From: Drosophila persimilis
Taxonomy: Eukaryota > Arthropoda > Insecta > Diptera > Drosophilidae
Assembly: GCF_003286085.1 (NCBI RefSeq)
Contig: NW_020825294.1
Location: 7,254,001-7,318,000 of the forward strand
Length of the DNA stretch: 64,000 nt
Direction of reading: 5' to 3'
Shown here: piece by piece, positions 25,278 through 35,617 of the stretch
How the letters are laid out: each line of letters opens with the position of its first letter
Position numbering within the stretch: position 1 is the stretch's first letter
The notes under the pieces: generated by a model
The model's input: the letters and a program-made list of their open reading frames with translations, nothing else
What the model was told of the DNA's origin: nothing
The model's database searches: none
Made by a program: the position numbers and the translations under genes

Positions 25278-25538
25278 GTGTCCTTATTACGAGAAAAAAA
25301 TGTGGGTTATGGTAAGTCCTTTTCAAAGGACGAAAGCTCCACAATAAAAGCCTCGAAGGAAGTAGGTCCATCAATAATGAAAATAAGTGATGAAATTGGT
25401 AAAACTAGGTGTGTTCTGAGTGATTTCATAAAGAACGGGTCAAATTATGGCAAAAACATAAAAACCCGAACCAAAATTGCTACTTCCGAGACCTCCATAA
25501 GATCTCATCTGCGAGCCGCATCTAAAAAACACGACTAA
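25278..25538 (+). pseudogene. Tc1-like transposase N-terminal fragment, left arm
   Basis: An 86-codon frame with the helix-turn-helix pattern of Tc1 transposases: FSKDESSTI, KISDEIGKTRCVLSDFI, NYGK, then an RTKIAT-type basic linker leading to a second HTH start. The frame opens at GTG rather than ATG and ends before any DD34E catalytic residue, so it can at best encode a DNA-binding fragment. An identical 86-residue translation occurs in the right arm. Confidence 0.75.
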
Positions 25539-26060
25539 AACTCGATTTAAAAATCGAAAACTGTACTTTTAGCTAGTGCTAAAATAATAAAACATGTTTT
25601 TTCGAAGACTCCACACCATAAGGGACTGTAATTAATAAAAAACCCCTCAACTTTGTTGCATATTTGATAAACTCGACTTAATGAAAAATCAACTGGTCCA
25701 CGCCGTTTTAGGATCTTGCTCACCACAGAATAATAGCGCTCACACTGCTGTGAAAACTATCCAATTGTAATTCTTCTTTACTCCTCACTTCCTTTACTTC
25801 CTTGAGTCCTTATAAATATAAAAAAGAAACCCTTATGACCCTTCAAATTAAAATTTTTGTCCCTTTGAAAATGCTATATAGCGACAGTCTCTACTCCACG
25901 CCATATGAATATGCAAAAGTACGGGAGTATTCTAAGTTTTCGTCCGTTGGCTGAGGTTTTTTATTAATTACAGTCCCTTATGGTGTGGAGTCTTCGAAAA
26001 AACATGTTTTATTATTTTAGCACTAGCTAAAAGTACAGTTTTCGATTTTTAAATCGAGTT

Positions 26061-26321
26061 TTAGTCGTGTTTTTTAGATGCGGCTCGCAGATGAGATCTT
26101 ATGGAGGTCTCGGAAGTAGCAATTTTGGTTCGGGTTTTTATGTTTTTGCCATAATTTGACCCGTTCTTTATGAAATCACTCAGAACACACCTAGTTTTAC
26201 CAATTTCATCACTTATTTTCATTATTGATGGACCTACTTCCTTCGAGGCTTTTATTGTGGAGCTTTCGTCCTTTGAAAAGGACTTACCATAACCCACATT
26301 TTTTTCTCGTAATAAGGACAC
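26061..26321 (-). pseudogene. Tc1-like transposase N-terminal fragment, right arm
   Basis: Mirror copy of 25278-25538 with an identical 86-residue translation in the opposite orientation. It lacks the catalytic domain. A truncated HTH protein could in principle act as a competitor at the terminal repeats, but nothing in the sequence demonstrates expression. Confidence 0.75.
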
Positions 26322-26628
26322 CCTAATTGATTTTTGAGAATTTATTCAATGTCCGGTCGCGACCACATCCAAAATAAAAAATTTTTCAATGCGAATGTCG
26401 TATTCAAGTGTCGCATTTTTTGGGAGCGGAAATTTTGAGTTATGTCAATTAAATTTTTTTTCTCAATCTACTTTGATGAATATTGCTATTATTATTTTTT
26501 TAATTTATGCTAAATTGAATAGAGATTTGAGGAAAATTCAAATTCACCGTTTTCTATGGCTTGTGCCGGAAATATTGGCGCCTAAAGTGTACATTTTAGT
26601 ATGTCGTATTCAAGTGTCGGGGAGTGTA

Positions 26629-29600
26629 CATACATTCGTTTACCAATGAAGACTGGTGTTCTTTATAAAATAAATGCAATGAATACTCGAATACAACATT
26701 AATTTATTACTCACAACGAATATCCTGAACATTTTAATTCCGATGTACTATCTCTCGACGTCACAAAAAATAACAGTTTTTTGCATTTTCTCTTCAGGCA
26801 CATTTTTTCACATCTCTTAACGACTCTCATCATCAAATAATCCCGTTGTCGAATAATACCCAAATAAATCAATTTATACAAGTAAATATATAAATATCCG
26901 ACAAGGCATTTACTGGATAAAAGTTACGACCGTCAGCCAAATGCAAAAAAGTGATAAATATGAAAAATCAATGACTTTGTTGCAAATATCCTTGGATAGT
27001 GGAAAAACCACGCCAATAAATAACTGCAGAGTAGAATAAAAAGCAGAAATATAATTGATTTTAAATCCGATGGGGGAAAAGAGGGGAAAACAGCTGCAGA
27101 AAACACAAATGCGAGCAAAGTGAAAGCAAATAAACTGCAAGCCGATCAAATGAGATACAAATGGAAAATGGGGAAAAACATTCCAAGAAAGGTGGAGGAG
27201 TAGAAATTTTAAATGAAAATAAATTTAATAAGATGTAGTACTTGATTCATTAAGGAAAACTTTAATTATCGAAAAAGGGGGAGCATAAAAATTACAAATC
27301 AAAAAATATATCAAAGGTAGGCATTATTTCAGGCAAAGCAAATATTATTTAAGCTTTAATCAATTGAATGCTAGAATGTTAAAGAATGTTCCCCTTATCT
27401 AGGAAAACCCGTTATCTAACAACAGTGGAAATTTGTAGCCACTTTGCTGCACGCTGATTTTTCTTGTCTGTTTGTTGGCTAAATTGTTGCCACTTCTGCC
27501 ACTACCCCAGCTCCCATTGTTGCCACTGTTGCCGTTGCTTGTTGACAGCAGCGACAACGACAAGGACAACGACTTCAGTTTTTATCAGCTTTATGCTAAT
27601 AGATTTGAGGACACTAGCAGCAGCTGCTCCTTGTACCCAACCCACTGTCGACCGGGACTTGTTTGGAATGTAGCCAAAGTTCAGATTGGTCTTAAAATAT
27701 GCAAAGCATTCGAGAGTTTCACAATCAAGCTGCAAATATTTCAAATTATTGAAGACGATTCAGTGTGCTGTGGTTAAAATTCCATTTACTCAACAGCATT
27801 CCATGGCTCCTGGACAGAGACCAATTAAAAACAGCAGGCTGTCGTCTGCAGATGCATTCTCCTCGAATAATTTTAATAAAGGAATTTTACGGTGGTTGGG
27901 GGAGCGATACCTATGAAAGGACCAACCAGTGCAGCAACCAGATATTTTTGCGGTCATGCCACAGAGTAAACGAAGCACAAATTATGGAAAATATAAATCT
28001 GAGAAAATTAAATGTTCTTTTAAGTCGTTGCGGCTGGTTAAACATTCCATTTTCCTAGAAATTTTACTTCATTTAATAATCATTTACAATATGCGTACTA
28101 AGGCTTTCACGGCCTCGACCTTTTTTGAATGACTTTATAATTTTCAATATAGTTAAGGGCGTTTTTTTCGGAGTACATAGGACAAGCCCTTGTAGACAAG
28201 GGCATCAGCAATGGGCATTCAAGTGGAATAAAATGTGTCAGCCATATTGATATTTCCCTGCCTCTCGGTCTACTATAGATTTATCTTCTTCTGAGTCACT
28301 GTCCCCCGACCTTCTCCTAGGGCAATCAATATCACCCGTAAAAAGTTACAGACAACTGTACAGCGTTGTCAATATTAAAATTTTAAATATTTTACTGGCC
28401 TAGATTTGAGCCTGCAGTCTGTCGTCATGAGTGGAATTAAATAAGCTTTTTGGACAAAAAAAAAAAATAAGGAAGAAAGATTTATTTCGTTTTGTTCTTT
28501 GTCTATAGCCCTGGATATCCAACAATGTGGGGAGGTTCAGAGAGATGTGGTCGTGGCAGGCCCAACTTTGAGGATTTCTAAAATTGGTAAATTTATTCCA
28601 CATAGATGGACAGCCAAAAGATTTCTCTCCGAGTTTTTGATCAATCATTTACACTAAATGATTTATTATGCATGGCTTCTGTAACAAAAAAATACTAAGA
28701 AATTCACATAAAAATAGTAGGTACCCAAAAAGTGAGGAGACTCTCATCAACATCTCCTTAATTGGCAATTTTTGATAAAGTTGGAATGAAGCTGAAGCTG
28801 TCAAAGAGAATGAATCTTAAGCAGATCACAAGAGCATTGAAGAAAACCCATGTACCAGACATGGCATTGATTTTGGATCGATTTCTGCTTCTGGCATTGC
28901 CATCAATTGCTGCCACTTCGGATGGGAAAGGAAGGGGGCACAGCAACTGTTGAACTTTGGCTGACAAAAGACAAGACTCAAAGATGATGACGAGCCGGAA
29001 TTAGGTTAACAGAAGCTGGATTTTCTTGCTTGTTTCCATAAACAGATGACACTCAGGTGCGGGAGTGCTCCTTTTAAGCAGCATCCATGTCCGTACTTCA
29101 GACGCTGCCTCATGCTTTTCATGTATCTGCATATATTTATTATTTAATGGATATTTCATACATATGAAGCTGAACTCTACCGAGTTGTCGCTGTCTTTTG
29201 TGCGTGGTAAATCTCCTTCAAAGCCTGCTGACACACTTTTCTTATTTCTGTATTTCCTTCGAAATTTCCACGCACGTGGAAATCCCCTCATAATACGGGA
29301 AACAGTTTCTCCGGCACAGCCCGTTGATACCCGTATTCTTAATGCCGATTTTTAATTCGCTTTTGTCTGGAATAAAGCTGGATTTCTTTGTTCTGGGAAG
29401 GCTTACTTTATTCATTTGATGCCATGAATAAAACAAGAGAAAAAAATACAAAGAAAAAAATTAAACAAAAGAAATGATTACCTTTTACATTTTTTCTGGA
29501 TTAAGTTCAGAGTTCATCTTTAAAGGCCACAAGAATAAAGTATAAAGAGTCCATTTGCCTCTTTCAGTCCATTCAAGAAGAAATCCAGACCAAAAATGCT

Positions 29601-30303
29601 TATGCATGGATAACCTTGCATCAATCTATACATCATTATTGATCGTAGTCTATCAGATATGTTTGGGCCTTAACGCGTCTGCAGTGATTTGATGATTTCC
29701 ATCGACCCAAGCAATAGGCAACCGTCCTCTTCCTTCCTTGTTGCTGATGCGCACATGCTATGGGCTGGTGAGTGGCAAGTGGGCCCAAAGGGATAATAAC
29801 CCTGGCCATAAGCCCCACACACATAAACACACCGACACTGAGGCAGTTGTATGAGGAGGCCAGTGATTTTAGGTCGTATGAGGCGTATGAGTAATGTGTT
29901 GTGATTGACCGCAAAGTTGACTTATTGACGGCACGTGGCCCATAGTATTTCCCCGACTCTATTTTTAATAGTCCTTTTTCTCTGCTGTAGGAAGTGGGGA
30001 AAACCCAAGAACTAAGCTGCCCGGTGTGGAAATTGGAAAATTCAAAAACGATATATGGAATGAAGAGGCAACTAAGCCTACCCCAAAGGATTAAAACGGA
30101 ATACGAGAGTCGCTTGGCTAACGTCTAATCCTACATGAAATTGACGTTTGATTGCAAGACACACACACCCAGCCATGAGGGAGGATAACTTTCCACCTGC
30201 CCGATCCGTGCCATGCATTAAACAAGGGGAGGAGCCACAGCGCTAGGAGCGGCCGCCCGAACGTGACACATGGCGATGTCCTTTTACCTGGGGCACCTGG
30301 GGC
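26629..30303. other. non-coding stretch
   Basis: No gene recognised. Overlapping ORFs at 27464-27916 and 28758-28967 occur on both strands and lack splice signals. The rest is AT-rich. Confidence 0.45.
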
Positions 30304-30471
30304 ATGTGTTGCAAGCAGTCCGTGCTTCACTGCCGCCACTCCAGCAGCAACAGGAGCTCTGATTGCGACGACTGCTGCCTGGAGAACGAGCCATCTCTGG
30401 ATGCAGGAAATCTGACAGCGGAGACAGCTCTTCCTATGGATACATGGGGCGACACAGCGCGTAGCAGCTGA
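30304..30471 (+). CDS. weak candidate short Cys-rich ORF
   Basis: A 55-codon ATG ORF with coding-like composition in a GC-rich island. The first half has six Cys (residues 2, 3, 10, 21, 24, 25) and Ser/Arg-rich spacers. The second half is acidic. It has no recognisable signal peptide. A competing 145-codon ORF covers the opposite strand (30118-30555), so only one, or neither, is real. No family was recognised. Confidence 0.2.
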   Translation: MCCKQSVLHCRHSSSNRSSDCDDCCLENEPSLDAGNLTAETALPMDTWGDTARSS

Positions 30472-31398
30472 GTGCATATGACCTGGAAATGGGGTTTTAG
30501 CAAATCGAGGTGAGTGATTACCACAGTGGACTCCGAGTTCCCAATCATTTTTCATTTATGGCATTCGATGGTGTTCCGGAAAGCTCCTGCCCCCCAAGAG
30601 CAACTCGAAAGCAATTGTGGATGCTTCTTAAATCGATTTTCTTAGATTTGAATATTTGAAATTTTTGGACACACATCATGAGAGGTGTACCCGTGACCTG
30701 TATACATTGTACATATTCAAGAGGCCAAATTGAAACGTGATTTGTCTGTGGGCATTCCTGTTTAAGCTGCGCTCGAGACGCCGAACCCCCATCAATTAGC
30801 ATTTCTCTTCAGTCGGTTGGAATTTGGCAGCAATTTGCTTGAGGGTAGATATTCCATTAGACATTTCACGCCTGTCGCACCCACCCATTCGAGTCCATCT
30901 CTCATTATTGCGGAAACTTATGTCGATCTTTGTCTATTGTGCCACGCTCTGTAGCATAATAAATGTATGGTAACCTCCGAGCACATTACAAATTTCGTAA
31001 ATGCGAAGAGAGTGGCTCATCGTGGCATAGCGTATTTAATCATAGATAATTAATGAATTAACTCAAACACTTAATTACTCAAGTGCCGGCAGCGGCGAGC
31101 CGTCGAAAGAGTTTCTTGATCCGCAGTGGGCCAGCGGACAGGTTATCCGCTCCGGACAGGTCAGAGATTCGTTTTAGCTCAGCGAGGCATTAATGGAAAT
31201 GATATCTGGCTGCCCAGCCACCTATAGCGATCCGAGCCGAGATAATTGGCGTTGCAGCCATTGCTGGCTCTCGGCTACGAACTCCAAATGTGAACAAATG
31301 TGTTGATGGAACCCCCCATTATCATCATCATTATATCATCTGTGCACTCACTTTCCTCACTTTCGTTGCAGATCAAATCAGATTTTACATTTCCATGC
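30472..31398. other. upstream region of the cuticle gene
   Basis: No gene seen. A GTGAGTG donor-like site at 30511 has no coding frame leading to it. Probably intergenic and regulatory DNA. Confidence 0.45.
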
Positions 31399-31406
31399 TA
31401 TATAAG
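31399..31406 (+). promoter_or_regulatory. TATA box of the cuticle gene
   Basis: TATATAAG, followed about 32 bp later by GCATCAAACAC, which fits an initiator near 31432. The leader would be about 73 nt before the ATG at 31505. TATA promoters are usual for fly cuticle genes. Confidence 0.75.
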
Positions 31407-31504
31407 CGGCAGTTCGAGGGCACCGAGGCATCAAACACAGCTTAGCTCTTAGGGCTAAAACAGCAAAACCCCATAAACCCCATCTCAACCTAAGCCTGGC
31501 GAAA

Positions 31505-32119
31505 ATGTCGAAGATCGTAAGTCAAGAGGCCATCCTATGCCCGGCGTACACCTTACCCCTCATCATTCTCCTCTTGCAGCACGTTGTTGTTCTTGTAGCT
31601 GCCGCTTCCGTCCTGATGGCCGGAGTGCGAGTGCTGGCGCTTCCCTCGGACTCAGCCGATGCCCACGCCGAGATCCGCAGCTTCGTCAACGAGATGAAGC
31701 AGGAGGACGGCAGCTACAACTACCAGTTCGAGACGACCAACGGCATTGCCCAACAGGAGCAGGGAGTGGGCGGCTACTACGCCTCCGGCTCGTCGCAGTA
31801 CTACAGCCCCGAGGGCCAGCTCATCCAGCTGACCTACACGGCCGACGAGAATGGCTTCCAGCCTCAGGGCGAGCACCTGCCCACGCCACCACCCATCCCG
31901 GAGGCCATTCTCAAGTCGCTGGAGTGGATCCGCAACCACCCAGAGGAGAACGACGAGTACGAGCACCACGATCACGGCCATGCTCATGGTCATGGGGCCG
32001 AGCAGGGTAAACAGTATCTGCAGCAGGAACAGTCGCGGCAGCTGCCAGTGGGCCCTCTGCTCGCTCCGGTCTCAGCGCCGGCAGCAGCCTCTGGTCTTCC
32101 CTACGAGAGGAAGATTTGA
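31505..32119 (+). CDS. RR-1 cuticular protein (Cpr family), exons 31505-31516 and 31580-32119
   Basis: Secreted structural protein of chitinous cuticle. Exon 1 encodes only MSKI and ends at a GTAAGT donor. The intron is 31517-31579 (63 bp, ends CTCTTGCAG). It is a multiple of three without stops, so an unspliced reading falsely adds 21 residues. The spliced product is 183 aa. Residues 5-24 form a hydrophobic signal peptide likely cut after VLA. Residues 47-105 match the Rebers-Riddiford consensus of RR-1 type: [36 protein letters not shown], then [12 protein letters not shown] His-rich stretch (about 134-142) and a Gln/Ala/Pro-rich tail follow. RR-1 proteins bind chitin and occur mostly in flexible cuticle. 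It is close to the Pcp/Cpr49A-like group from memory; the exact orthologue was not assigned. Confidence 0.93.
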   Translation: MSKIVSQEAILCPAYTLPLIILLLQHVVVLVAAASVLMAGVRVLALPSDSADAHAEIRSFVNEMKQEDGSYNYQFETTNGIAQQEQGVGGYYASGSSQYYSPEGQLIQLTYTADENGFQPQGEHLPTPPPIPEAILKSLEWIRNHPEENDEYEHHDHGHAHGHGAEQGKQYLQQEQSRQLPVGPLLAPVSAPAAASGLPYERKI

Positions 32120-32312
32120 ATTAGTGGCGCCCCAGCTCGTGGGCACGTGCCTCGTGCCCCTTCATCCTGTCCATTGCCACAAAGAACACACGCATTGTAT
32201 ATAGTGTAGACACCATCCACATCAACATTAACATGCTCCTGGGCCGCTCGATTGCGTGTCCGTTGTCGGCTCGGCTGACGTTCACATTTATTGCCAGAGA
32301 TAATAATAGTAT

Positions 32313-32318
32313 AATAAA
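32313..32318 (+). terminator. poly(A) signal of the cuticle gene
   Basis: AATAAA about 195 bp after the stop codon, giving a 3' UTR of roughly 210-220 nt. Confidence 0.7.
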
Positions 32319-32669
32319 AGAAAAGTACAATTAAATATTGTTGTTTATACCACATTTAACTATATCATATACTACTCTGATGAACCAGACGAAGCTCCAG
32401 CATCATTATCTACACAAGCATATGGCCGAGCATCCAGCTCCGAGTTTCCTTCGAGTCCCAGCTGGCCAGCATGCATCTTGGTTCGGGTGTGTACATAGCC
32501 CAATACTAGCTAATAATCCATAGATGATAGCCAGCGGTGCAGCAGTTAAGTAAATCCATATTGTTTGTTGTTTGCACTGCCCACTCTGCCATTGTAATCT
32601 ACATACATATATGTGCATATGTACATATGCTCCCGCACAGCAGCCGCCTACGCAACCGTTCTCTCGACT

Positions 32670-33010
32670 CTTTCTTTCGCCTCTCTCGATCTGTCGCGCT
32701 CTCGCTTGCATTAGGGATTTTTTCACTGGCGTCTTTCTTACGCCTCTTTACAGCTCTATCGCTCTGTCGATTTGTTGCGCTCTCGCTTGCATTAGGGCTT
32801 TTTTCAATCGCGTCTTTCTTACGCCTCTCTATGGCTCTATCACTCTCTCGATTTGTTGCGCTCTCGCTTGCATTAAAGCTTTCTTCATTATTTTGCCTTC
32901 TCTAACGCTCTCTCTATTTGTTGCGCTCTCGCTTGCATTAGAGCTTCTTTCGCTCGCGTATTTCTTTCGCCTCTCTATAGCTCTAAAGCTCTCGATCTGC
33001 CTCTCTCTGC
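32670..33010 (+). repeat. degenerate CT/GA-rich tandem repeat, about 70-80 bp period
   Basis: Four units share the core GCGCTCTCGCTTGCATTA (near 32695, 32776, 32857 and 32926), each followed by a T-rich stretch and GCGTCTTTCTTACGCCTCT-type sequence. The complementary strand is rich in GAGAG, a potential GAGA-factor/CLAMP binding substrate. ORFs through it are repeat artefacts. Confidence 0.75.
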
Positions 33011-33129
33011 TCATAAGCATTTCGGCCGCCTGCCCTTGAATTTAGTTTGCAGTTATCACTTTCTCCTCACGCCTCGTGTATCGGCATAGAATTGACTTAG
33101 AAATTAAATAATGGACAACAATTTCATCA

Positions 33130-33192
33130 TGTGCTCGTGTTGGGTGAGAGAGATGGGAGAGAGAGAGACACATATAGAGGTATAAAAAACAG
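33130..33192 (+). promoter_or_regulatory. possible GAGA + TATA promoter
   Basis: Two GAGAGAGA-type runs (about 33147-33170) lie directly before GGTATAAAAAAC (about 33179-33190). The spacing looks like a core promoter, and GAGA blocks recur at 33296-33306. No confident coding exon follows; a tiny ATG ending at a GTAAGT donor (33463-33483) is the nearest candidate. Confidence 0.3.
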
Positions 33193-33483
33193 TAGTGCAA
33201 AAATTAATTTGAGAAAATGTGTTACCAGCGGTCGTGGTTCATCTCTTTCTCTCCGTGCTTTTCCCCATCTCTCACGACAAGTGCGAAACGAAAGTAAGAG
33301 AGAGATCGCGAACAGTTGTCGCTCGATATCGGTCTCCTTCATGCAGATGTTCCAATTAGCAATCGCAAAAGCCGTTCTATCCCCAACACTAAGTGTCTTA
33401 CCAAAACGCTGGACTGATTTAGAGGGACATAAGGCCGATCTTCGTTTCTGCAGTGCAGCAGCATGATTCTGTTGGATAAACAG

Positions 33484-34798
33484 GTAAGTACTCGCAAAAA
33501 TGCCAGGTTTCTGTGGTGATTGATAGCTGATTCAAAATTGATATCATGTTTCTATGAAGTTTAACCAACGTAAGCTAGAATTGAATGAGGATGTTGTCCG
33601 ATTCGAGGTAATGCCACATTATTGATAGTCGAACTCAGCTAGAAAACTGCATACTATTCTATTCTATATTCTTCATAAAATTTTACACGTACTCTTGAAC
33701 TTAAATGTTCTGTTAATTGTAAACGTTTTACCCTGCACAAATCAACATTCACCATAAGAACAATCTGCACTGGTGCATAAATTACACGCAGAACACACAT
33801 ACACACTTAGTCAAACCCACAACCACTCATATATACAGTTATACTTATACCCACGTACAAGGAAATGCAATTAAAATGACGACAAGCAGCTTCATTAACA
33901 ATGCTCCCCTTATAGGGCTTCGCTCCACTCCACTCCGCTTCACTCCACTATAGTTTCTACCTCATTTTAATATTTTTTTTTAAACTGAATATTTGTCTAC
34001 CCTGTACTTATAGGCGGTATGTTGGCTACGGCAAATAGATGCTACCTTTACAGAGCAGTTCTTCAGTTAAAGTTTCTACCTAAACTGACTTAATAATAAT
34101 TTTAGTATTATTAATCAAGTATATAGCGTATCCCACTCTCTATATATTAAAAATACCCTGCAGAATAGAGTGGGCTTTTATTTCCTGTTCTGTTACCCCC
34201 GAGTGTTCCCTGTAGCCTCTACAGCGGGTCAGACTGTAGCCGTGGACTGAAGTTAAACGTAGCGCATGAATGTAGATTGAATTAAAATTTCCATGCTTGT
34301 GGAATATGAAGAGCCCTACGTGTCCAGGTTCAGTTCCTCGGACTGATATGACTTTGCATGGGAAATAGGGAGGCAGGCATCCAGCCAGGCAGGCAGCCAG
34401 GCAAGATGGCTTATAACTTATGCCGTCCGTAACTGTCCCATTGACAGTTTGCCAGTTGGCCGTGTAAGCGACTCGTTAAAACTTTAGCCAAGTCACGTGG
34501 GTCCATCCATGTCCGCGTGTCTTCGCTCGCTTTCTCTCACTCTAACCATCCATTGTCTATGTGTAACTAACTCGGCGGGAACATCACCATTCCGCATCGA
34601 GGAGCGGAGTCGTACCTTGGAGCGGTGGGGTGACTTTAGGCATCTAAAGTGGCGCTGCTGCCACTCTTGGTTCTCTGCAAGGTATTCCAGAATTCGTATA
34701 CACTTTTGCCTACCTCCTCGAATTTTCTTCTATAGACTACGAACATCCATCCAAAATCATGCCTCCCTCAGCAAGGACATAACCATTCATATTCTGCC
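33484..34798. other. non-coding stretch
   Basis: No gene recognised. It contains AT-rich sequence, a CACTCCACTCCGCTTCACTCC-like direct repeat near 33925-33945, and GGCAGGCAG repeats near 34370-34400. Confidence 0.45.
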
Positions 34799-35617
34799 TT
34801 ATCCACATTGCAGGCCAAAAGAATCCTTTGCCTTGAGAAACTTTGCTTTTCCTCTTTGCTCCCTTATTTTCTTCCGCGAGGGCACACTGCACTCGAAGTA
34901 GAAGCGACGACGCTGCCAGATATTACCCGGATTCAGCTCCTCCTCCAGCAGCCAGAAGCGCGGCAGGACCAGGCACTGGACCACAGTACGGGCCATTATC
35001 ACGCGATGCTCCATCTTTTCGCCCAGGCCAAAGATGGCACCGAATGTGAGCGAGCCGACGTCTATAAAATGGGTCCTCGTGGTGTCGTGCCTCGAAGAGC
35101 GAAGTGCCGCATCTGACCGACTAGGCGAAAGCAATTGGGACCTTATGGTGCCCAACCTTTTCGAGGATTGAGAGGAGGCAACTGTTGTACGCTTCATAGA
35201 GAACTGGGAGTCAGTTCCATGCTTCGATGGCGATATGGAGACGAGGGTTTTACGCTTTGTTTCCGAGCTGGAGGATTCCACGGCAAGGGAGAATTCCGAT
35301 TCAACGGATACCTCCTCGCCGAAGTATTCGAAATAGTCCTCGTAGTCGAAAAACTGCTCCTCCTCTTCGGCGTCCTCAATCTCCTCGGACTCGATGGTGT
35401 GCCTTCTCGGTTTGTGGGTTATTCTTTTCGCGTGCATTACGGTTTTCCTCCGATGTCCGTGCTTCTCAAGGAAGCTGGCTGGGCCCAAGCCGCAGAACGC
35501 CTCGATTTCCTTTAGTCCCATTTTGCGCATTTGTTTCCTGAGGCCTTTCGCCTCGAGGTTGAACCCAATACCTAGAATGCATTTTGGCGTAAAGGAGCTT
35601 AAAAGATTTAGTGCCAT
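34799..35617 (-). CDS. 272-aa protein with partial cyclic-nucleotide-binding-like C-terminus
   Basis: A single uninterrupted ORF with ATG at 35617 and fly-like codon use. The first 75 residues are basic (LRKQMRKMGLKEIEAF; HRRKT). Residues about 75-105 are strongly acidic and aromatic (EEEEQFFDYEDYFEYFGEE). Residues 110-180 are Ser/Lys-rich low complexity. The tail SLTFGAIFGLGEKMEHRV...QCLVLPRFWLLE, then NPGNIWQRRRF, resembles the second half of a cyclic-nucleotide-binding domain (phosphate-cassette region), but without the canonical FGE...R-A residues and without the first strands. It may be a diverged or truncated member of fly proteins with degenerate CNB domains. No poly(A) signal is close downstream on this strand, so further 3' exons are possible. 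Confidence 0.55.
   Translation of the reverse strand: MALNLLSSFTPKCILGIGFNLEAKGLRKQMRKMGLKEIEAFCGLGPASFLEKHGHRRKTVMHAKRITHKPRRHTIESEEIEDAEEEEQFFDYEDYFEYFGEEVSVESEFSLAVESSSSETKRKTLVSISPSKHGTDSQFSMKRTTVASSQSSKRLGTIRSQLLSPSRSDAALRSSRHDTTRTHFIDVGSLTFGAIFGLGEKMEHRVIMARTVVQCLVLPRFWLLEEELNPGNIWQRRRFYFECSVPSRKKIREQRGKAKFLKAKDSFGLQCG

Larger units (their letters stand above)
24974..26626. mobile_element. foldback Tc1/mariner-type element
   Basis: A 1.65 kb palindromic element. Its ends are CACTCCCCGACACTTG and the exact inverse, directly flanked by TA on both sides (24972-24973 and 26627-26628), the Tc1/mariner target duplication. The two arms (about 24974-25652 and 25950-26626) are almost identical inverted copies of roughly 680 bp. 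Each holds a long terminal repeat plus the same 5' transposase fragment. A spacer of about 300 bp separates them and shows no transposase catalytic region. The element therefore looks like two 5' halves joined head to head. Mobility would need transposase in trans. The near identity of the arms implies recent formation or gene conversion. Confidence 0.85.

Noticed and set aside
30118..30555. A 145-codon minus ORF
   Set aside because: Cys/Arg/Ala-rich composition, no family signal, and it competes with a plus-strand ORF in the same GC-rich island.
33463..33625. Possible tiny gene: 7-codon exon, 76 bp intron, FNQRKLELNEDVVRFE exon
   Set aside because: The acceptor (TTTCTATGAAG) is poor and the product would be only 28 residues; it could be chance.
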